A DNA stretch of 64,000 nucleotides from Myxococcales bacterium (GTDB taxonomy: Bacteria; Myxococcota; Myxococcia; Myxococcales; Myxococcaceae): NCBI GenBank assembly GCA_030681895.1, contig JAUXRI010000044.1, positions 1-64,000 of the forward strand, in the 5' to 3' direction. Position numbers and translations under genes: made by a program. Each line of letters begins with the position of its first letter. Positions within the stretch are counted from its first letter, which is position 1. Below the pieces are notes generated by a model. It was not told the origin of the DNA, did no database searches, and was given only the letters and a program-made list of their open reading frames with translations. Positions 43,802-53,108 of the stretch are shown one piece after another.

Positions 43802-46069
43802 TCACAGCATTGCGCCGGGGTCGACGTCGATGACCACCTTCACGGCGTGCGGCACCTCGGCCAACGCGCGTTCAATCGCATCGAGCGGGCCCGCCATGGC
43901 CACGTGACTCGGGCCCTTCACCACCAACTGCCACCGCGTCTTGCCCTTGATGCGTGAGATGGGCGCAGGCGCTGGCCCGAGCAAGCGAACGCCATGCGAC
44001 GACGGCGGCATCGCGCGGGACGCGACCGTCGCCAGGTGCTGCGCCGTTCGTGCGCACAGCTCCGCCGAGTCGCACTCGATTCGAATCGACGCCATGCGCG
44101 TCGTCGGCGGCCACTGGAGCGCTTTTCGTCGCTGCAATTCGGCGTCTGAGAACCCCTCGAAGTCATTCTTCAACATCGCAGCGATCGGCAGCGCGTCAGG
44201 GTTGTACGCCTGCACCAACACCCGGCCCGCGTCGGCCCCGCGTCCTGCACGCCCTGCGACCTGCGTGAGTAGATGGAACGTCCGCTCCGACGCGCGGAAG
44301 TCGGGCAACGAGAGCGCGGTGTCGGCGAGGATGACCGCCACGAGCGTCACTCCGGGGAAGTCGTGCCCCTTCGCCACCATCTGCGTGCCGATGAGAATAT
44401 CGAGCTCACGCCGCGCGAACGACGACAACAAATCCGTCAGGCGTTCGTTCGTCGTCACCGCGTCGCGATCGAGCCGCCCCAGCCGCGCTGCCGGAAACGC
44501 CTCGGCCACCTCGGCCTCGATGCGCTCCGTGCCCACGCCCAATTGCAGCAACGGGCCATCACACTCCGGGCAGCCCTTCGGCAACGAATGCGCGCGGCCA
44601 CAGTAGTTGCACTGCACCCGCCCGCGCCCCTGGTAGTACGTCAGACAGACATCACACTCGGTGCACTTCAAATTCTGTCCGCACACCTCGCACGCCAGGA
44701 ACGTCGCGTGGCCGCGCCGGTTGAGGAACAGAATCGCCTGCTGGCCACGATCGAGCGTCTCCTGCATCGCCAGCCGCAGTGGAGCCGACAACATCGGCGG
44801 CTCGGTGTCCCGATTCTCAACCGTCTTCGGCCGCTCGAGGCGCAAATCCACCAACTGCAGCGTCGGCATCGGGCGATCGTCGACCCGCCGGGTCAGCTTG
44901 AGCAGCCGGTACCGGCCTTTGCGCGCGTTCTCGAGCGTCTCCAACGACGGCGTCGCGCTCCCGAGGATCACCAGACACTTCGCCTGACTGCCGCGCATCA
45001 CCGCGAGGTCGCGCGCCTGGTAGCGCAGCTTCTCGTCTTGCTTGAACGAGGGGTCGTGCTCCTCGTCGACGACGATGACGCGCAGATCAGACACCGGTGC
45101 CCAGATGGCCGAGCGCACACCGACGACGACCTTCACCTCGCCGCTCCGCAACTGCTGCCACGCGCGCAGGCGTTCGGTGTCGGTCAACGCCGAGTGGAGC
45201 ACCGCGACGCGCGGTCCGAAGCGGCTGCGGAAGCGCCCCACCAGCTGCGGCGTCAGCGCGATCTCAGGCACCAGAATCAATGCGCCATGCCCACCCGCGA
45301 GCGCGCGCTCCACGACGCGCAGGTACACCTCCGTCTTCCCGCTCCCCGTCACGCCCTGCAGCAGCACCGGCGCGAAGCCGCCTGCGTCGAGCAACACCTC
45401 GAGCTCGGCGACGACGGTCGTCTGCTCTGGCGTCAACTTCGCCGGCCGAGCGCTCCCCATGCCATCGACGACGCCGTGCACGACAGCCTCGGTCTCGATG
45501 GTCACCAGGGCCTTCTTCACCAGCGCGCGCAGGTGCTCCCTCGCTCCGGGAATCGCGTGCGCCACCTCGTCGACATTTGCGCGCCCACCGACCGCGAGCA
45601 GATACGAGAGCGTCGCCTGCTGCGCCGGTGCGCGATGGAGCGTCGACGGATCTGCCCCCGCCGCCGCCACCGCCGTGTGCACCACGTCCGGCCGCGCCTG
45701 CTTCGCCTCCTGCAGCTTCGTGAGTCCTGGCGGCAGGGTCGCGCGCAACACTTCACCCAGCGGGTACCGATAGTGCTGCGCCGCGAAGCGACAGAGCTCG
45801 ACGACATCAGGCGTCAGCGCCGGAGCCGGCTCCAACACCGCGGTGATCGGCTTCACCTTCTTCTTCACTTCGTCCGACGGCGCGGGCGCAGGCCCCAGGT
45901 AGAAGCCGAGAATCGTCGAGCGCCCGAACGGAATCTTCACGCGAAGGCCGGGCAGCAGCTGCGCCTTGAGCGCAGGCGGCACCAGGTAGGTGAACTCTCC
46001 ACGCACCGGACGGCCGACCGCGACCGCGGCGTATTCGTCGTCGACTGTTCCGAAGAGAGACGCCGTCAC
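43802..46069 (-). CDS. priA: Primosomal protein N' (PriA helicase)
   Basis: 755 residues from GTG 46069. Domains in order: an N-terminal DNA-binding part; the helicase core with Walker A GVTGSGKTEVYLR (~240-252) and DEEH (~331); a zinc region (~455-505) with CEVCGQNLKCTECDVCLTYY and CNYCGRAHSLPKGCPEC; motifs GTQMVAKGHDFPG and QVAGRAGRG late. It reloads DnaB at stalled forks. It lies 10 bases after the stop of the upstream secreted-protein gene. Confidence 0.95.
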   Translation of the reverse strand: MTASLFGTVDDEYAAVAVGRPVRGEFTYLVPPALKAQLLPGLRVKIPFGRSTILGFYLGPAPAPSDEVKKKVKPITAVLEPAPALTPDVVELCRFAAQHYRYPLGEVLRATLPPGLTKLQEAKQARPDVVHTAVAAAGADPSTLHRAPAQQATLSYLLAVGGRANVDEVAHAIPGAREHLRALVKKALVTIETEAVVHGVVDGMGSARPAKLTPEQTTVVAELEVLLDAGGFAPVLLQGVTGSGKTEVYLRVVERALAGGHGALILVPEIALTPQLVGRFRSRFGPRVAVLHSALTDTERLRAWQQLRSGEVKVVVGVRSAIWAPVSDLRVIVVDEEHDPSFKQDEKLRYQARDLAVMRGSQAKCLVILGSATPSLETLENARKGRYRLLKLTRRVDDRPMPTLQLVDLRLERPKTVENRDTEPPMLSAPLRLAMQETLDRGQQAILFLNRRGHATFLACEVCGQNLKCTECDVCLTYYQGRGRVQCNYCGRAHSLPKGCPECDGPLLQLGVGTERIEAEVAEAFPAARLGRLDRDAVTTNERLTDLLSSFARRELDILIGTQMVAKGHDFPGVTLVAVILADTALSLPDFRASERTFHLLTQVAGRAGRGADAGRVLVQAYNPDALPIAAMLKNDFEGFSDAELQRRKALQWPPTTRMASIRIECDSAELCARTAQHLATVASRAMPPSSHGVRLLGPAPAPISRIKGKTRWQLVVKGPSHVAMAGPLDAIERALAEVPHAVKVVIDVDPGAML

Positions 46070-46079
46070 GGCCGACGTT

Positions 46080-46820
46080 TCAGAACTTCGTCTTCTCGAG
46101 ATCGGCCCGGGTGTCGGCGTTCAGCGCGGTGAGCCGCAGGTGCAGCTCCTCGCCCCGGTACACCTCGACGACGCGCGGAATCCAATCAGCCACCGACGCC
46201 GAGCTGTAGTCGATGAAACGAACGTCCCAGGTGCCGCGCTCGTCGGTGAAGCGGATGCGCGCAGGCAGGAAGCGATCGGGCGGAACCCGATCCCGGTACA
46301 CCCAGTACTGCGCGTTGCCATCGGCGCGGTTGCCGATCGCGAAGGCCAGCTGCCCCAGGAATCGCGCGTGCGAGACGAGCTTGGTGTCGACCTTCAGCGA
46401 GGTGAGGTGACGATCGAGCGCCGCCCGCGTCTCACCCTCACCGCCGCTCTTCACCGCGAAGAACGCGCACAGCTCCTCGAGGGCGACCTGCGCGGCGATG
46501 AACTCGGGACCCTCGGTGCGCTTCTTTCCATTCGACGACGCCACGACGAGCGTCTTCGTCGACTCGAAGCCCGAGAGCTCGAGCCGGCACCGGCCCGGGT
46601 ACTTGATGGACAGCGACGTCGTCAGCGGCAGATCGCCCGAGGTCCACGTCGAGCCCAGCGCCGAGGCGACTTCGCGCGCCATCGCCGGCGCCACCGCGCC
46701 ACTGCCGTCGACCTTCAAGCTGGTCAGCGTGAGGTCGTCTCGCGTGCCCGCGAACCGGCGCAAGATGGAGTACGTCGGCATGACGTAGGCGAGGGCGAGC
46801 GCGGCGACGAGAAGGCGCAT
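46080..46820 (-). CDS. Secreted protein of unknown function
   Basis: 246 residues with an N-terminal hydrophobic segment (MRLLVAALALAYVMPTYSILRRF), read as a signal peptide or anchor. The mature part has a beta-rich N-half (CRLELSGFESTKTLVVASSN) and a compact C-half (WVYRDRVPPDRFLPARIRFTDERGTWDVRFIDYSS) reminiscent of periplasmic adaptor folds. Not recognised. It is upstream of priA in a likely operon, though a functional link is not evident. Confidence 0.65.
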   Translation of the reverse strand: MRLLVAALALAYVMPTYSILRRFAGTRDDLTLTSLKVDGSGAVAPAMAREVASALGSTWTSGDLPLTTSLSIKYPGRCRLELSGFESTKTLVVASSNGKKRTEGPEFIAAQVALEELCAFFAVKSGGEGETRAALDRHLTSLKVDTKLVSHARFLGQLAFAIGNRADGNAQYWVYRDRVPPDRFLPARIRFTDERGTWDVRFIDYSSASVADWIPRVVEVYRGEELHLRLTALNADTRADLEKTKF

Positions 46821-46928
46821 GGCTGACGTCTTTATCCCTCGCCGTGGTCGAGTCGAGCGGTCTTTCGGTCAGGGCAACTCCCCGGAAATTCGACGAGATC
46901 GGCAGACGTTGTACAACCCGCTCCAGAC

Positions 46929-47798
46929 ATGTTGCGCGTCCTCGCCATCCTCATCGTCGGTACCGCCTTCGGCGCAGCAGCCCAGGACTCCGAGGAGCCT
47001 CAGCTTCCTGCGCCCGCTCCCGGCCCCGACCTGCGCGACATGATGCACGCACGGAACCTGGCGATGGGCGGCGCGTACCATTCGATGGGCTACGGCGCCG
47101 AGTCGATCGGTGGCAACCCGGCGGCGATCGCGGCGTTCAAGCGCTACCAGATCGAGGCGTCAGGCGCGTGGGACGTGCCCAACGGCATGGGCTTCGGCAC
47201 GCTCGGCCTCGCGGACTCGACCAACCAGATCGCCGGCGGCATCAGCTACCACTTCGTCACCTACGGCGGCCTCGAGCGCCGGTACGGCCACATCACGACG
47301 ATGGCCATCGCGTACTCCATCGCCCAGTGGATTCACCTGGGCCTGGCCGGGCGCCACCACGTGCTCGTCGGAGCGTCGAACACCAACTCGATCACCATGA
47401 ACGCGGGCCTGCTCATCAAGCCGGCCGAGTTCATCTCCATCGGCGTCTCGGGCCACAACCTCATCAACAACTTCAACCGCGACATCACGCGCTACTTCGT
47501 CGCCTCGGCCAGCCTGTTGATCGTCGGCCAGCTGACGCCGTGCTTCGACCTCCGCGCCGACTTCAACCTGCCGACGCCGCGCTTCGCGTACCACGCAGGG
47601 CTCGAGTGGCTCATCGCCATGGCCTTCCCGCTGCGGGTTGGCTACCAGCACGACGACATCATGAACCACCGGTACCTCTCGGGCGGGCTCGGGTACTTCA
47701 ACCAGGGCAGCGGCATCGACATCGCGTACCGGCACGAGCTCGGCGGCGCTGAGGGCCGGCTGATCTCCGTCACGATCAAGATCCAGCTGGGCCAGTGA
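46929..47798 (+). CDS. Outer-membrane protein, PorV/FadL-like barrel
   Basis: 289 residues with signal MLRVLAILIVGTAFGAAAQ. The start of the mature chain (ARNLAMGGAYHSMGYGAESIGGNPAAIA) matches the opening of FadL/PorV/TraF-like barrels, where a plug loop carries NPAA. Alternating strands follow and it ends with SVTIKIQLGQ. Transport of hydrophobic compounds is the family role; a structural role is possible. GTGA overlap with the next gene couples translation. Confidence 0.75.
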   Translation: MLRVLAILIVGTAFGAAAQDSEEPQLPAPAPGPDLRDMMHARNLAMGGAYHSMGYGAESIGGNPAAIAAFKRYQIEASGAWDVPNGMGFGTLGLADSTNQIAGGISYHFVTYGGLERRYGHITTMAIAYSIAQWIHLGLAGRHHVLVGASNTNSITMNAGLLIKPAEFISIGVSGHNLINNFNRDITRYFVASASLLIVGQLTPCFDLRADFNLPTPRFAYHAGLEWLIAMAFPLRVGYQHDDIMNHRYLSGGLGYFNQGSGIDIAYRHELGGAEGRLISVTIKIQLGQ

Positions 47799-48727
47799 GG
47801 GCGCTGGTCGTTGGTGCTGGTGCGGTGGGGCAGGTGCTCGCGCTCCACCTCAAGCGCGCCGGAGCCCACGTCACCTTCGCCGTTCGCAACCCCGAGAAGG
47901 TGCACCCGACGACGCTGACCCGGCTCGGCTGGTTTGGCCGTCGGGACGTGTCGGCGGTCGCGGCCGACGAGGTCGTCAGGGTGCTGGACGAGCGCGGCTT
48001 CGAGCTCGTCTTCCTCACCTTGCCCTCCGATGCGCTCGAGAGCCCGTGGCTCGCGTCGATCGCGAAGCAGTTCGGTGACGCCATCGTCGTGGGGCTGCAG
48101 CCTGGCCTGGAAGATCGTGCCCGGCTCCTCGCCCTGGGCATCGACGAAGCACGGCTCGTGCGCGGGCTCATCAGCCTGGTGAGCTACGCGACGCCGTTGT
48201 CGACGGCCGATGCGCTGCAGACCGAGGGCTACGCGTACTGGCTGCCGCCGCTCTCGCCGTTCGCCTTCGATGGGCCCAGGCCCTTCGTCGACACCGTCGT
48301 CTCGACGCTCAAGCACGGCGGCCTGCCGGCGACGCATCGGCCCGGGCTGGAGCACGAGGTCATCTTCTTCACGGCCGCGCTCCTGGTGACCGTTCGCGCG
48401 CTCGAGCGTCATGGCTGGTCGTTGCGTGAGCTCCGCCGAGATTCGTCGCTCTCGGTCGCGGCCAGCGCCCAGGCCCTCGCCGTCACCGCGCGCCGGCTGA
48501 ACCGCTCGGCACCGTTCGGCTCCACGCTCACCACGCGCTCCTGGCTCCTCGGCCTCGCGACGTCCGTGGCGCCGAAGGTGTTGCCGTTCGACTTCGAGAC
48601 CTACGCGCGGGTGCACTTCACGAAGGTCGCGCCGCAGTCACGGCTGCTGCTGGGCGAGCTGGTGAATGAGGGCCGCGCCTTCAACCTGCCCGTCGATGCG
48701 TTGGAGAACCTGCTCGCCGGGGTGTAG
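47795..48727 (+). CDS. Ketopantoate reductase family protein (PanE/ApbA-like), second copy
   Basis: 310 residues from GTG 47795, overlapping the barrel-gene stop as GTGA. The Rossmann loop is VVGAGAVGQVLALHLKRAGAHV; the helical second domain follows with FFTAALLVTVRALERHGWSLREL. Ketopantoate reductase activity is possible; many ApbA relatives act on other substrates. Only distantly similar to the copy at 8055-8945. A thioesterase follows. Confidence 0.75.
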   Translation: MRALVVGAGAVGQVLALHLKRAGAHVTFAVRNPEKVHPTTLTRLGWFGRRDVSAVAADEVVRVLDERGFELVFLTLPSDALESPWLASIAKQFGDAIVVGLQPGLEDRARLLALGIDEARLVRGLISLVSYATPLSTADALQTEGYAYWLPPLSPFAFDGPRPFVDTVVSTLKHGGLPATHRPGLEHEVIFFTAALLVTVRALERHGWSLRELRRDSSLSVAASAQALAVTARRLNRSAPFGSTLTTRSWLLGLATSVAPKVLPFDFETYARVHFTKVAPQSRLLLGELVNEGRAFNLPVDALENLLAGV

Positions 48728-48736
48728 GTGAGGCGC

Positions 48737-49144
48737 ATGAGCGCTCCAATCGAAGTGATGCGTGAGGTCTCGCAGGGCACGCTGTCTGATCTGCTCGGCA
48801 TCGAGCTGATCGAGCTGAGCAAAGAGCGCGTGGTCGCGCGCATGCCGGTCGAGAAGCGCGTTCACCAGCCCTTCGGCCTGCTCCACGGCGGCGCCAGCGT
48901 CGCGCTCGCCGAGACCGTCGCGAGCATCGGCGCGTGGATGAACGTCGGGGAGTCGGGCAAGTCGGCGGTGGGGCTCGAGATCAACGCGAACCACGTGCGC
49001 GGCAAGCGTGAGGGTGTCGTGACGGCCACCGCGACGCCGCTGCACCTCGGGCGCGCGACCCACATCTGGCAGATTCGGCTGACCGACGAGGCCGGCAAGC
49101 TGGTGTGCATCTCGCGGTGCACGATGGCCATCGTCGATCCGTGA
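48737..49144 (+). CDS. Hotdog-fold thioesterase (PaaI/YbgC-like)
   Basis: 135 residues from ATG 48737 (an in-frame GTG at 48728 is less likely). The hotdog helix region HQPFGLLHGGASVALAETVASIG carries the PaaI/4-hydroxybenzoyl-CoA-type HGG and Glu. It hydrolyses acyl-CoA thioesters, perhaps of aromatic or menaquinone-pathway substrates such as DHNA-CoA. Starts 9 bases after the PanE-like gene. Confidence 0.85.
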   Translation: MSAPIEVMREVSQGTLSDLLGIELIELSKERVVARMPVEKRVHQPFGLLHGGASVALAETVASIGAWMNVGESGKSAVGLEINANHVRGKREGVVTATATPLHLGRATHIWQIRLTDEAGKLVCISRCTMAIVDP

Positions 49145-49166
49145 CGTTCGTGTAGCGTGCTCCCGA

Positions 49167-50360
49167 ATGCGAACGTTCGTGATGCTGGCTCTGGCGACCG
49201 TGGCGATGGCCTGTGGGCGGCCGTCGATTCCGTGTGGCCCGTCGAGCTGCACTGGCTGCTGCGACCCGTCTGGGCAGTGTGTGCCGTTGGCGACGGCGTC
49301 GGCGTGTGGCTCGAACGGTGGCGCGTGCGTGCAGTGTTCGGCGAGTCAGTCGTGTCAGTTCGGGACCTGCGTCGGCGGCTTCGGGACGGGCGGTGGGAGC
49401 TCGGGGGTCGGCGGCGGTACGGGTGGTGGCGTCGCGACCGGCGGAGGCAACGCGGGTGGTAGTTCGTCGTCGGGTGGAGGGCTCGCAACGGGTGGCGGAC
49501 TCGCGACTGGCGGTGGCGCTGCGGGTGGCTCGAGCGGGCCCGCTCCTGACGTGCTCCTGCTGGTCGACGTCTCGGGTTCGATGAACGTGCCGCTCGTCGA
49601 GAACGGGCCGACGTGCGGGACCTGCAACGGCTCGACGTGCCCCGCCGCCTGCCCGACGCGGGCGAGCGCGTTGCGAGGAGCGCTCGCCTCGTTCCTCCAG
49701 GCGTCGTCGAGCCGCGCACGTCTCGGGCTGACGACCTTCCCCTCCAGTCAGACGTTCACCCCGAGCGGCTGCGCGCCACCCACGAGTGAAGTGGTGCCGA
49801 TGCTGCCTCAGACGACGCAAGATTCACCGAGCGTGCTGCAGGCTCAGGCGACCGCCGTGCAGACTGCAGTTGGCAGCATCGGTACGTCGATCGCCGTCGT
49901 TGGCGGGACTCCCACCGCCGGCGCGTTGCGGTACGCCGCGACGCTCGCGCCGCTCCGGACCCAGTCAGGACGAACGCGTGGCGTCGTGCTGGTGACCGAC
50001 GGCCTGCCGAACTGCAACCCGTCGAATCAGGTGTCGTGCATGAACATGCCGCTGCCGTCGCAAGATCTCTGCACGCTGGGCGCGAACTGCGTCGGCGCGT
50101 ACTGCGCGGCCGGTTACCTCGATCAGGTCGCCACCGTTCAGGCCGTCGCGGCGTTGCGGGCCCTCGGCGTGCGCGTCGCCGTCGTGGTGATCAGCGAAAC
50201 GCTCACGCCTCAGGTGACGACGGTGATGAACGCCATGGCCGACGAAGGCGGCGCTCCGGCGTGCGCTGCGTGTGCACAGCGCTTTGCGTTCGCGAACGAC
50301 CAGGCCGCGCTCGACGCTGCCTTGCGGAGCGCACTGGCTCGCGTCACCGGACTGCCCTGA
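49167..50360 (+). CDS. VWA-domain lipoprotein with Gly-rich spacer
   Basis: 397 residues from ATG 49167; signal MRTFVMLALATVAMAC. A Cys-rich head (residues 20-68) precedes a Gly/Ser/Ala spacer (71-125) with GLATGG repeats. The von Willebrand A domain follows, with MIDAS motif DVSGSM (134-139), further Ser/Thr ligands, and LVTDGLPN. A Cys-rich insertion (CGTCNGSTCPAACP) is added. VWA domains bind protein ligands through a metal; this suggests surface adhesion. Probably on the same transcript as the thioesterase, 22 bases away. Confidence 0.8.
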   Translation: MRTFVMLALATVAMACGRPSIPCGPSSCTGCCDPSGQCVPLATASACGSNGGACVQCSASQSCQFGTCVGGFGTGGGSSGVGGGTGGGVATGGGNAGGSSSSGGGLATGGGLATGGGAAGGSSGPAPDVLLLVDVSGSMNVPLVENGPTCGTCNGSTCPAACPTRASALRGALASFLQASSSRARLGLTTFPSSQTFTPSGCAPPTSEVVPMLPQTTQDSPSVLQAQATAVQTAVGSIGTSIAVVGGTPTAGALRYAATLAPLRTQSGRTRGVVLVTDGLPNCNPSNQVSCMNMPLPSQDLCTLGANCVGAYCAAGYLDQVATVQAVAALRALGVRVAVVVISETLTPQVTTVMNAMADEGGAPACAACAQRFAFANDQAALDAALRSALARVTGLP

Positions 50361-50362
50361 CG

Positions 50363-50620
50363 TCACCGGCAGGTCGAGCGGGCTGAGCAGATCGACCCGT
50401 TGCACACGTCGCCCGTCGCGCAGCCGCCATCGCCCGAGCCAGAACCGCAGGCATCTTTGCAGGTGTACTCGCACGTCTTCTGCGCGTTGCAGCTCCACTC
50501 ACCCGGGCATCGAATCGGAGCGTTCATCACCGGGCAGTCGCACGTCGCGGTGCAGGGGCCCGCCAGCGTCGAGGGGCTGCAGCCGAAGGCGAGGGCACAG
50601 ACCAGCAGGATCGTTCGCAT
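50363..50620 (-). CDS. Small Cys-rich lipoprotein
   Basis: 85 residues from ATG 50620; signal MRTILLVCALAFGC with lipobox. The mature part has many Cys: CTATCDCPVMNAPIRCPGE, CNAQKTCEYTCKDAC, CATGDVCNGSICSARSTC, a disulfide-rich pattern. Its stop is 2 bases from the VWA gene stop on the other strand. Function unknown; extracytoplasmic. Confidence 0.65.
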   Translation of the reverse strand: MRTILLVCALAFGCSPSTLAGPCTATCDCPVMNAPIRCPGEWSCNAQKTCEYTCKDACGSGSGDGGCATGDVCNGSICSARSTCR

Positions 50621-50764
50621 GGCCGAACACTGTACGCCTCCACTCGGTGAGGCCCCTGAACACTGTCTGTGAGGGTGACGCCGAGGGTCATTTGGACGAG
50701 GTCGCACCCTTGACGACATGTGTGTCCTGCGCCAAGGGGTCCTCGTCTTTCAGGGAGCCCGGTC

Positions 50765-51856
50765 ATGACCATTCGCCCACTCGCCGCTTCGTTCGTCGCG
50801 CTCGTCCTCGCTGCCTGCGGCCCTGACGCCGCCATGCTCGTCGACGCCCAGGACGTCGACACCGATGACGCGGTTGCCACCACCGAGAGCGAGCTCACCA
50901 CCTCGAGCAAGGCTGGCCTCTGGTTCCCGATGAACGAAGGCAACAGCTGGACGTTCGAGTCGACCACCGGCATTGCCCGCACGATGCGCCTGTCGTCGGT
51001 CGCCAACGGCATGGCCGAGCTCTCGGGCATGACCTCGGGCGGCACGTGGATTGGCGTCAGCGCTTCGTCGGCGAACACCCTGATGCAGTGGGACTCGACG
51101 TCGGCCAGCTGGCGCTCGTGGATGCGCTTCGGCTTCGCGAGCTCGACCTGGTCGCTGGGCACCGAGGCCTGCACCGGCGCGAAGCTGCGTCGGAGCGCGA
51201 CGGGCGCTGCCGTCTCGACGCCGGCCGGCGCCTTCACCGACACCCGCACCATCTCCATCGAGCAGATCTCCAGCAAGACGGCCCTCTGCGCGCCGCCTGC
51301 GTTCACCGAGCTGACCTTCGCCGCTGGCGTGGGCCTCGTCGCCTTCCGCACCGGCCGTGGCGAGCGTTTCGCCCTGAAGAGCGCCACCGTCGCTGGCAAG
51401 CGCGTGCCGGCGGCCTCGGGCGCGGTGACGGCCAACCTCACGCTCGACAAGGCCAGCTACGTCAGCACGCCCAACACGATTCGCTGCATCACCACCCCGT
51501 GCCCGTCGAATGAAGTGACCGCCGTGGCGAAGGCCACCTTCACCGTCACCAACGGCGCGGCCACCAGCCAGACCTGGAACTTCCGCAGCGGCTGCCAGTT
51601 CGACATCGAGCTCGTCGCGTCGAGCGGCCTCGTGGTGAAGCGGCTGTCAGACGAGCGCGCCTGCACGCTCGCGCTCACCTCGGTCACGCTGGCCCCGGGC
51701 CAGAGCCGCACGTGGACGGCCGACGTCTCGCTCTCCGACCGTGATGGCCTGCAGCTCGATGGCTCGTTCTCGGCTCGCGCCCGCCTGATTCCGTCGTCGT
51801 CCGCGGGCTCGGCGCCGATCGCCGCACGCGGCTTCACGGTTCGCGTTCAGCAGTAA
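50765..51856 (+). CDS. Lipoprotein with BsuPI-like inhibitor domain
   Basis: 363 residues from ATG 50765 (GGGAG upstream); signal MTIRPLAASFVALVLAAC. An N-terminal beta-rich domain (LWFPMNEGNSWTFESTTG) is followed by a C-terminal part (AKATFTVTNGAATSQTWNFRSGCQFDIEL ... TLAPGQSRTWTADVSL) that resembles the BsuPI intracellular proteinase inhibitor family, an Ig-like fold, here exported. Inhibition is not proven. It is divergent from the small Cys-rich lipoprotein. Confidence 0.7.
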   Translation: MTIRPLAASFVALVLAACGPDAAMLVDAQDVDTDDAVATTESELTTSSKAGLWFPMNEGNSWTFESTTGIARTMRLSSVANGMAELSGMTSGGTWIGVSASSANTLMQWDSTSASWRSWMRFGFASSTWSLGTEACTGAKLRRSATGAAVSTPAGAFTDTRTISIEQISSKTALCAPPAFTELTFAAGVGLVAFRTGRGERFALKSATVAGKRVPAASGAVTANLTLDKASYVSTPNTIRCITTPCPSNEVTAVAKATFTVTNGAATSQTWNFRSGCQFDIELVASSGLVVKRLSDERACTLALTSVTLAPGQSRTWTADVSLSDRDGLQLDGSFSARARLIPSSSAGSAPIAARGFTVRVQQ

Positions 51857-51953
51857 GCCTCACCTGCGCGCTCGAACCAGGCCCGGCCGGCTCCATGCCT
51901 TCGATGCGTGGCTGGGTCTGACCGAGAGCGCGCTCATTCGTACCCCGGGCCTG

Positions 51954-52574
51954 TTGGTCGACGTCGGCTTCGGCGTCTCGGCCGTCACCACTGCAGAGCT
52001 CGCGGCGGCGTTTCCGTCGCATGAGGTGCTCGGCCTGGAGCAGGACGCGGCGAGGGTCGCGGCCGCGTCGTTGGAGTTTCCTTCGTTGGCGTTGCTGGCG
52101 GGCGGGCTCGAGAGGGCGCCGCGGCAGGCGCTCGTGCTGCGAATCGCCAACGTCGGGCGCGGGCTGTCGAAAGACGGTGTCGCGGAGCTGCATGCGCAGG
52201 TGCTCCCGTGGCTCGTCGATGGCGGCGTGTGTCTCGAAGGCAGCACCGACCTCGAGGGCCACGTGTCGACGTTCTGGGTGTTGCGGCGAGTGGGCGGGTC
52301 GCTGCTCCGTGAGGCGCTCGTCTTCCACACCGACGGAGCGCGCGGCTTCTCTCCGTGGTTGTTCCGCGATGTGTTGCCCAGAGACCTGCGCCGTGACGCA
52401 CGCGCCGGGACGCCGATCTTCTCGCTGTTGACCGACTGGGAGACCGCCTGGCAGGCGACGCGGAGCGCGGACCCCCTCGACTCACTCCGTGCCTCCGTCG
52501 CTGCGCTTGCGACGACGCGCGCCGACGTCGACGCCCGGTTCCTCGAGTACGGCTTCTGCCGGTGGCGCTGCTGA
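51954..52574 (+). CDS. Methyltransferase-like protein; start uncertain
   Basis: 206 residues if TTG 51954 is used, but the frame reads as good protein well before it (LRARTRPGRLHAFDAWLGLTESALIRTPGLL), back at least to CTG 51864 just after the previous gene. No ATG, GTG or TTG lies in that interval, so the real start is a rare codon or a base has been lost. VDVGFGVSAVTTAELAAAFP with HEVLGLEQDAARVAAA resembles the SAM-binding start of class I methyltransferases; the later part is weaker. Substrate unknown. It follows the BsuPI-like gene closely. Confidence 0.6.
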   Translation: MVDVGFGVSAVTTAELAAAFPSHEVLGLEQDAARVAAASLEFPSLALLAGGLERAPRQALVLRIANVGRGLSKDGVAELHAQVLPWLVDGGVCLEGSTDLEGHVSTFWVLRRVGGSLLREALVFHTDGARGFSPWLFRDVLPRDLRRDARAGTPIFSLLTDWETAWQATRSADPLDSLRASVAALATTRADVDARFLEYGFCRWRC

Positions 52575-52638
52575 AACGACGACGGCGACCGCTCCGATGG
52601 AACGATCGCCGACGTTCACTGCAGGCTGACTCGAACGC

Positions 52639-53055
52639 TCAGGGAGCGCCGCGCGGCGTGACGATGTCGCGAACGCTGGTGCCCTTGTACTCCTTGGCGA
52701 ACTCGACGACGGCGTCCCACGTCTTCGCGAGCGACTTCTGCTCGGTCGGCGAGAGGTCCTTCGACTTGTTGATGTCAGCGCGTGCCGTGAATTGCATCGC
52801 GTCCGCGAGGGCCTTGTTCAGCTGCGTCGCGCTCGGGTCCTTCACGCCGAACTTCGCCTGCGCGTACTTGTGAACGGCCGTCATGGCCTTGTCCATCGAG
52901 CCACCGTCTCCGTAGAAATCCTTGAAGCCCTTGAGCTCGAAGTTCGAGACCTTCTTGTTGTTGTTCGACTCCGAGAGCTCGGTGTCAGCAGCCTTCATCA
53001 GCCCCGACAACAGCTTCACGCCTGACCGCACCGTATCCAGCTTGATTGACGCCAT
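52639..53055 (-). CDS. Small helical protein with EF-hand-like loops
   Basis: 138 residues, soluble and without signal peptide. Two polar loops resemble EF-hand Ca loops: DTELSESNNNKKVSNFE and DINKSKDLSPTEQ; only the second has a good x-y-z pattern and both deviate. Helices between them are regular. The start codon is ATG 53055. Calcium binding is a guess from spacing. Its upstream neighbour lies 53 bases away on the same strand. Confidence 0.6.
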   Translation of the reverse strand: MASIKLDTVRSGVKLLSGLMKAADTELSESNNNKKVSNFELKGFKDFYGDGGSMDKAMTAVHKYAQAKFGVKDPSATQLNKALADAMQFTARADINKSKDLSPTEQKSLAKTWDAVVEFAKEYKGTSVRDIVTPRGAP

Positions 53056-53108
53056 CTGTTTTCCCCTCCGTCAGGGAGTTGGTTGCCGCGGGGTATTCCG
53101 CGGGTCCT

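Noticed and set aside
44273..46132. 619-codon open frame on the + strand
   Set aside because: Antisense to priA.
49380..49540. Repeated GGN-rich DNA in the VWA gene
   Set aside because: A coding Gly/Ser spacer; irregular units and no spacer-repeat structure, so not a CRISPR or regulatory repeat.
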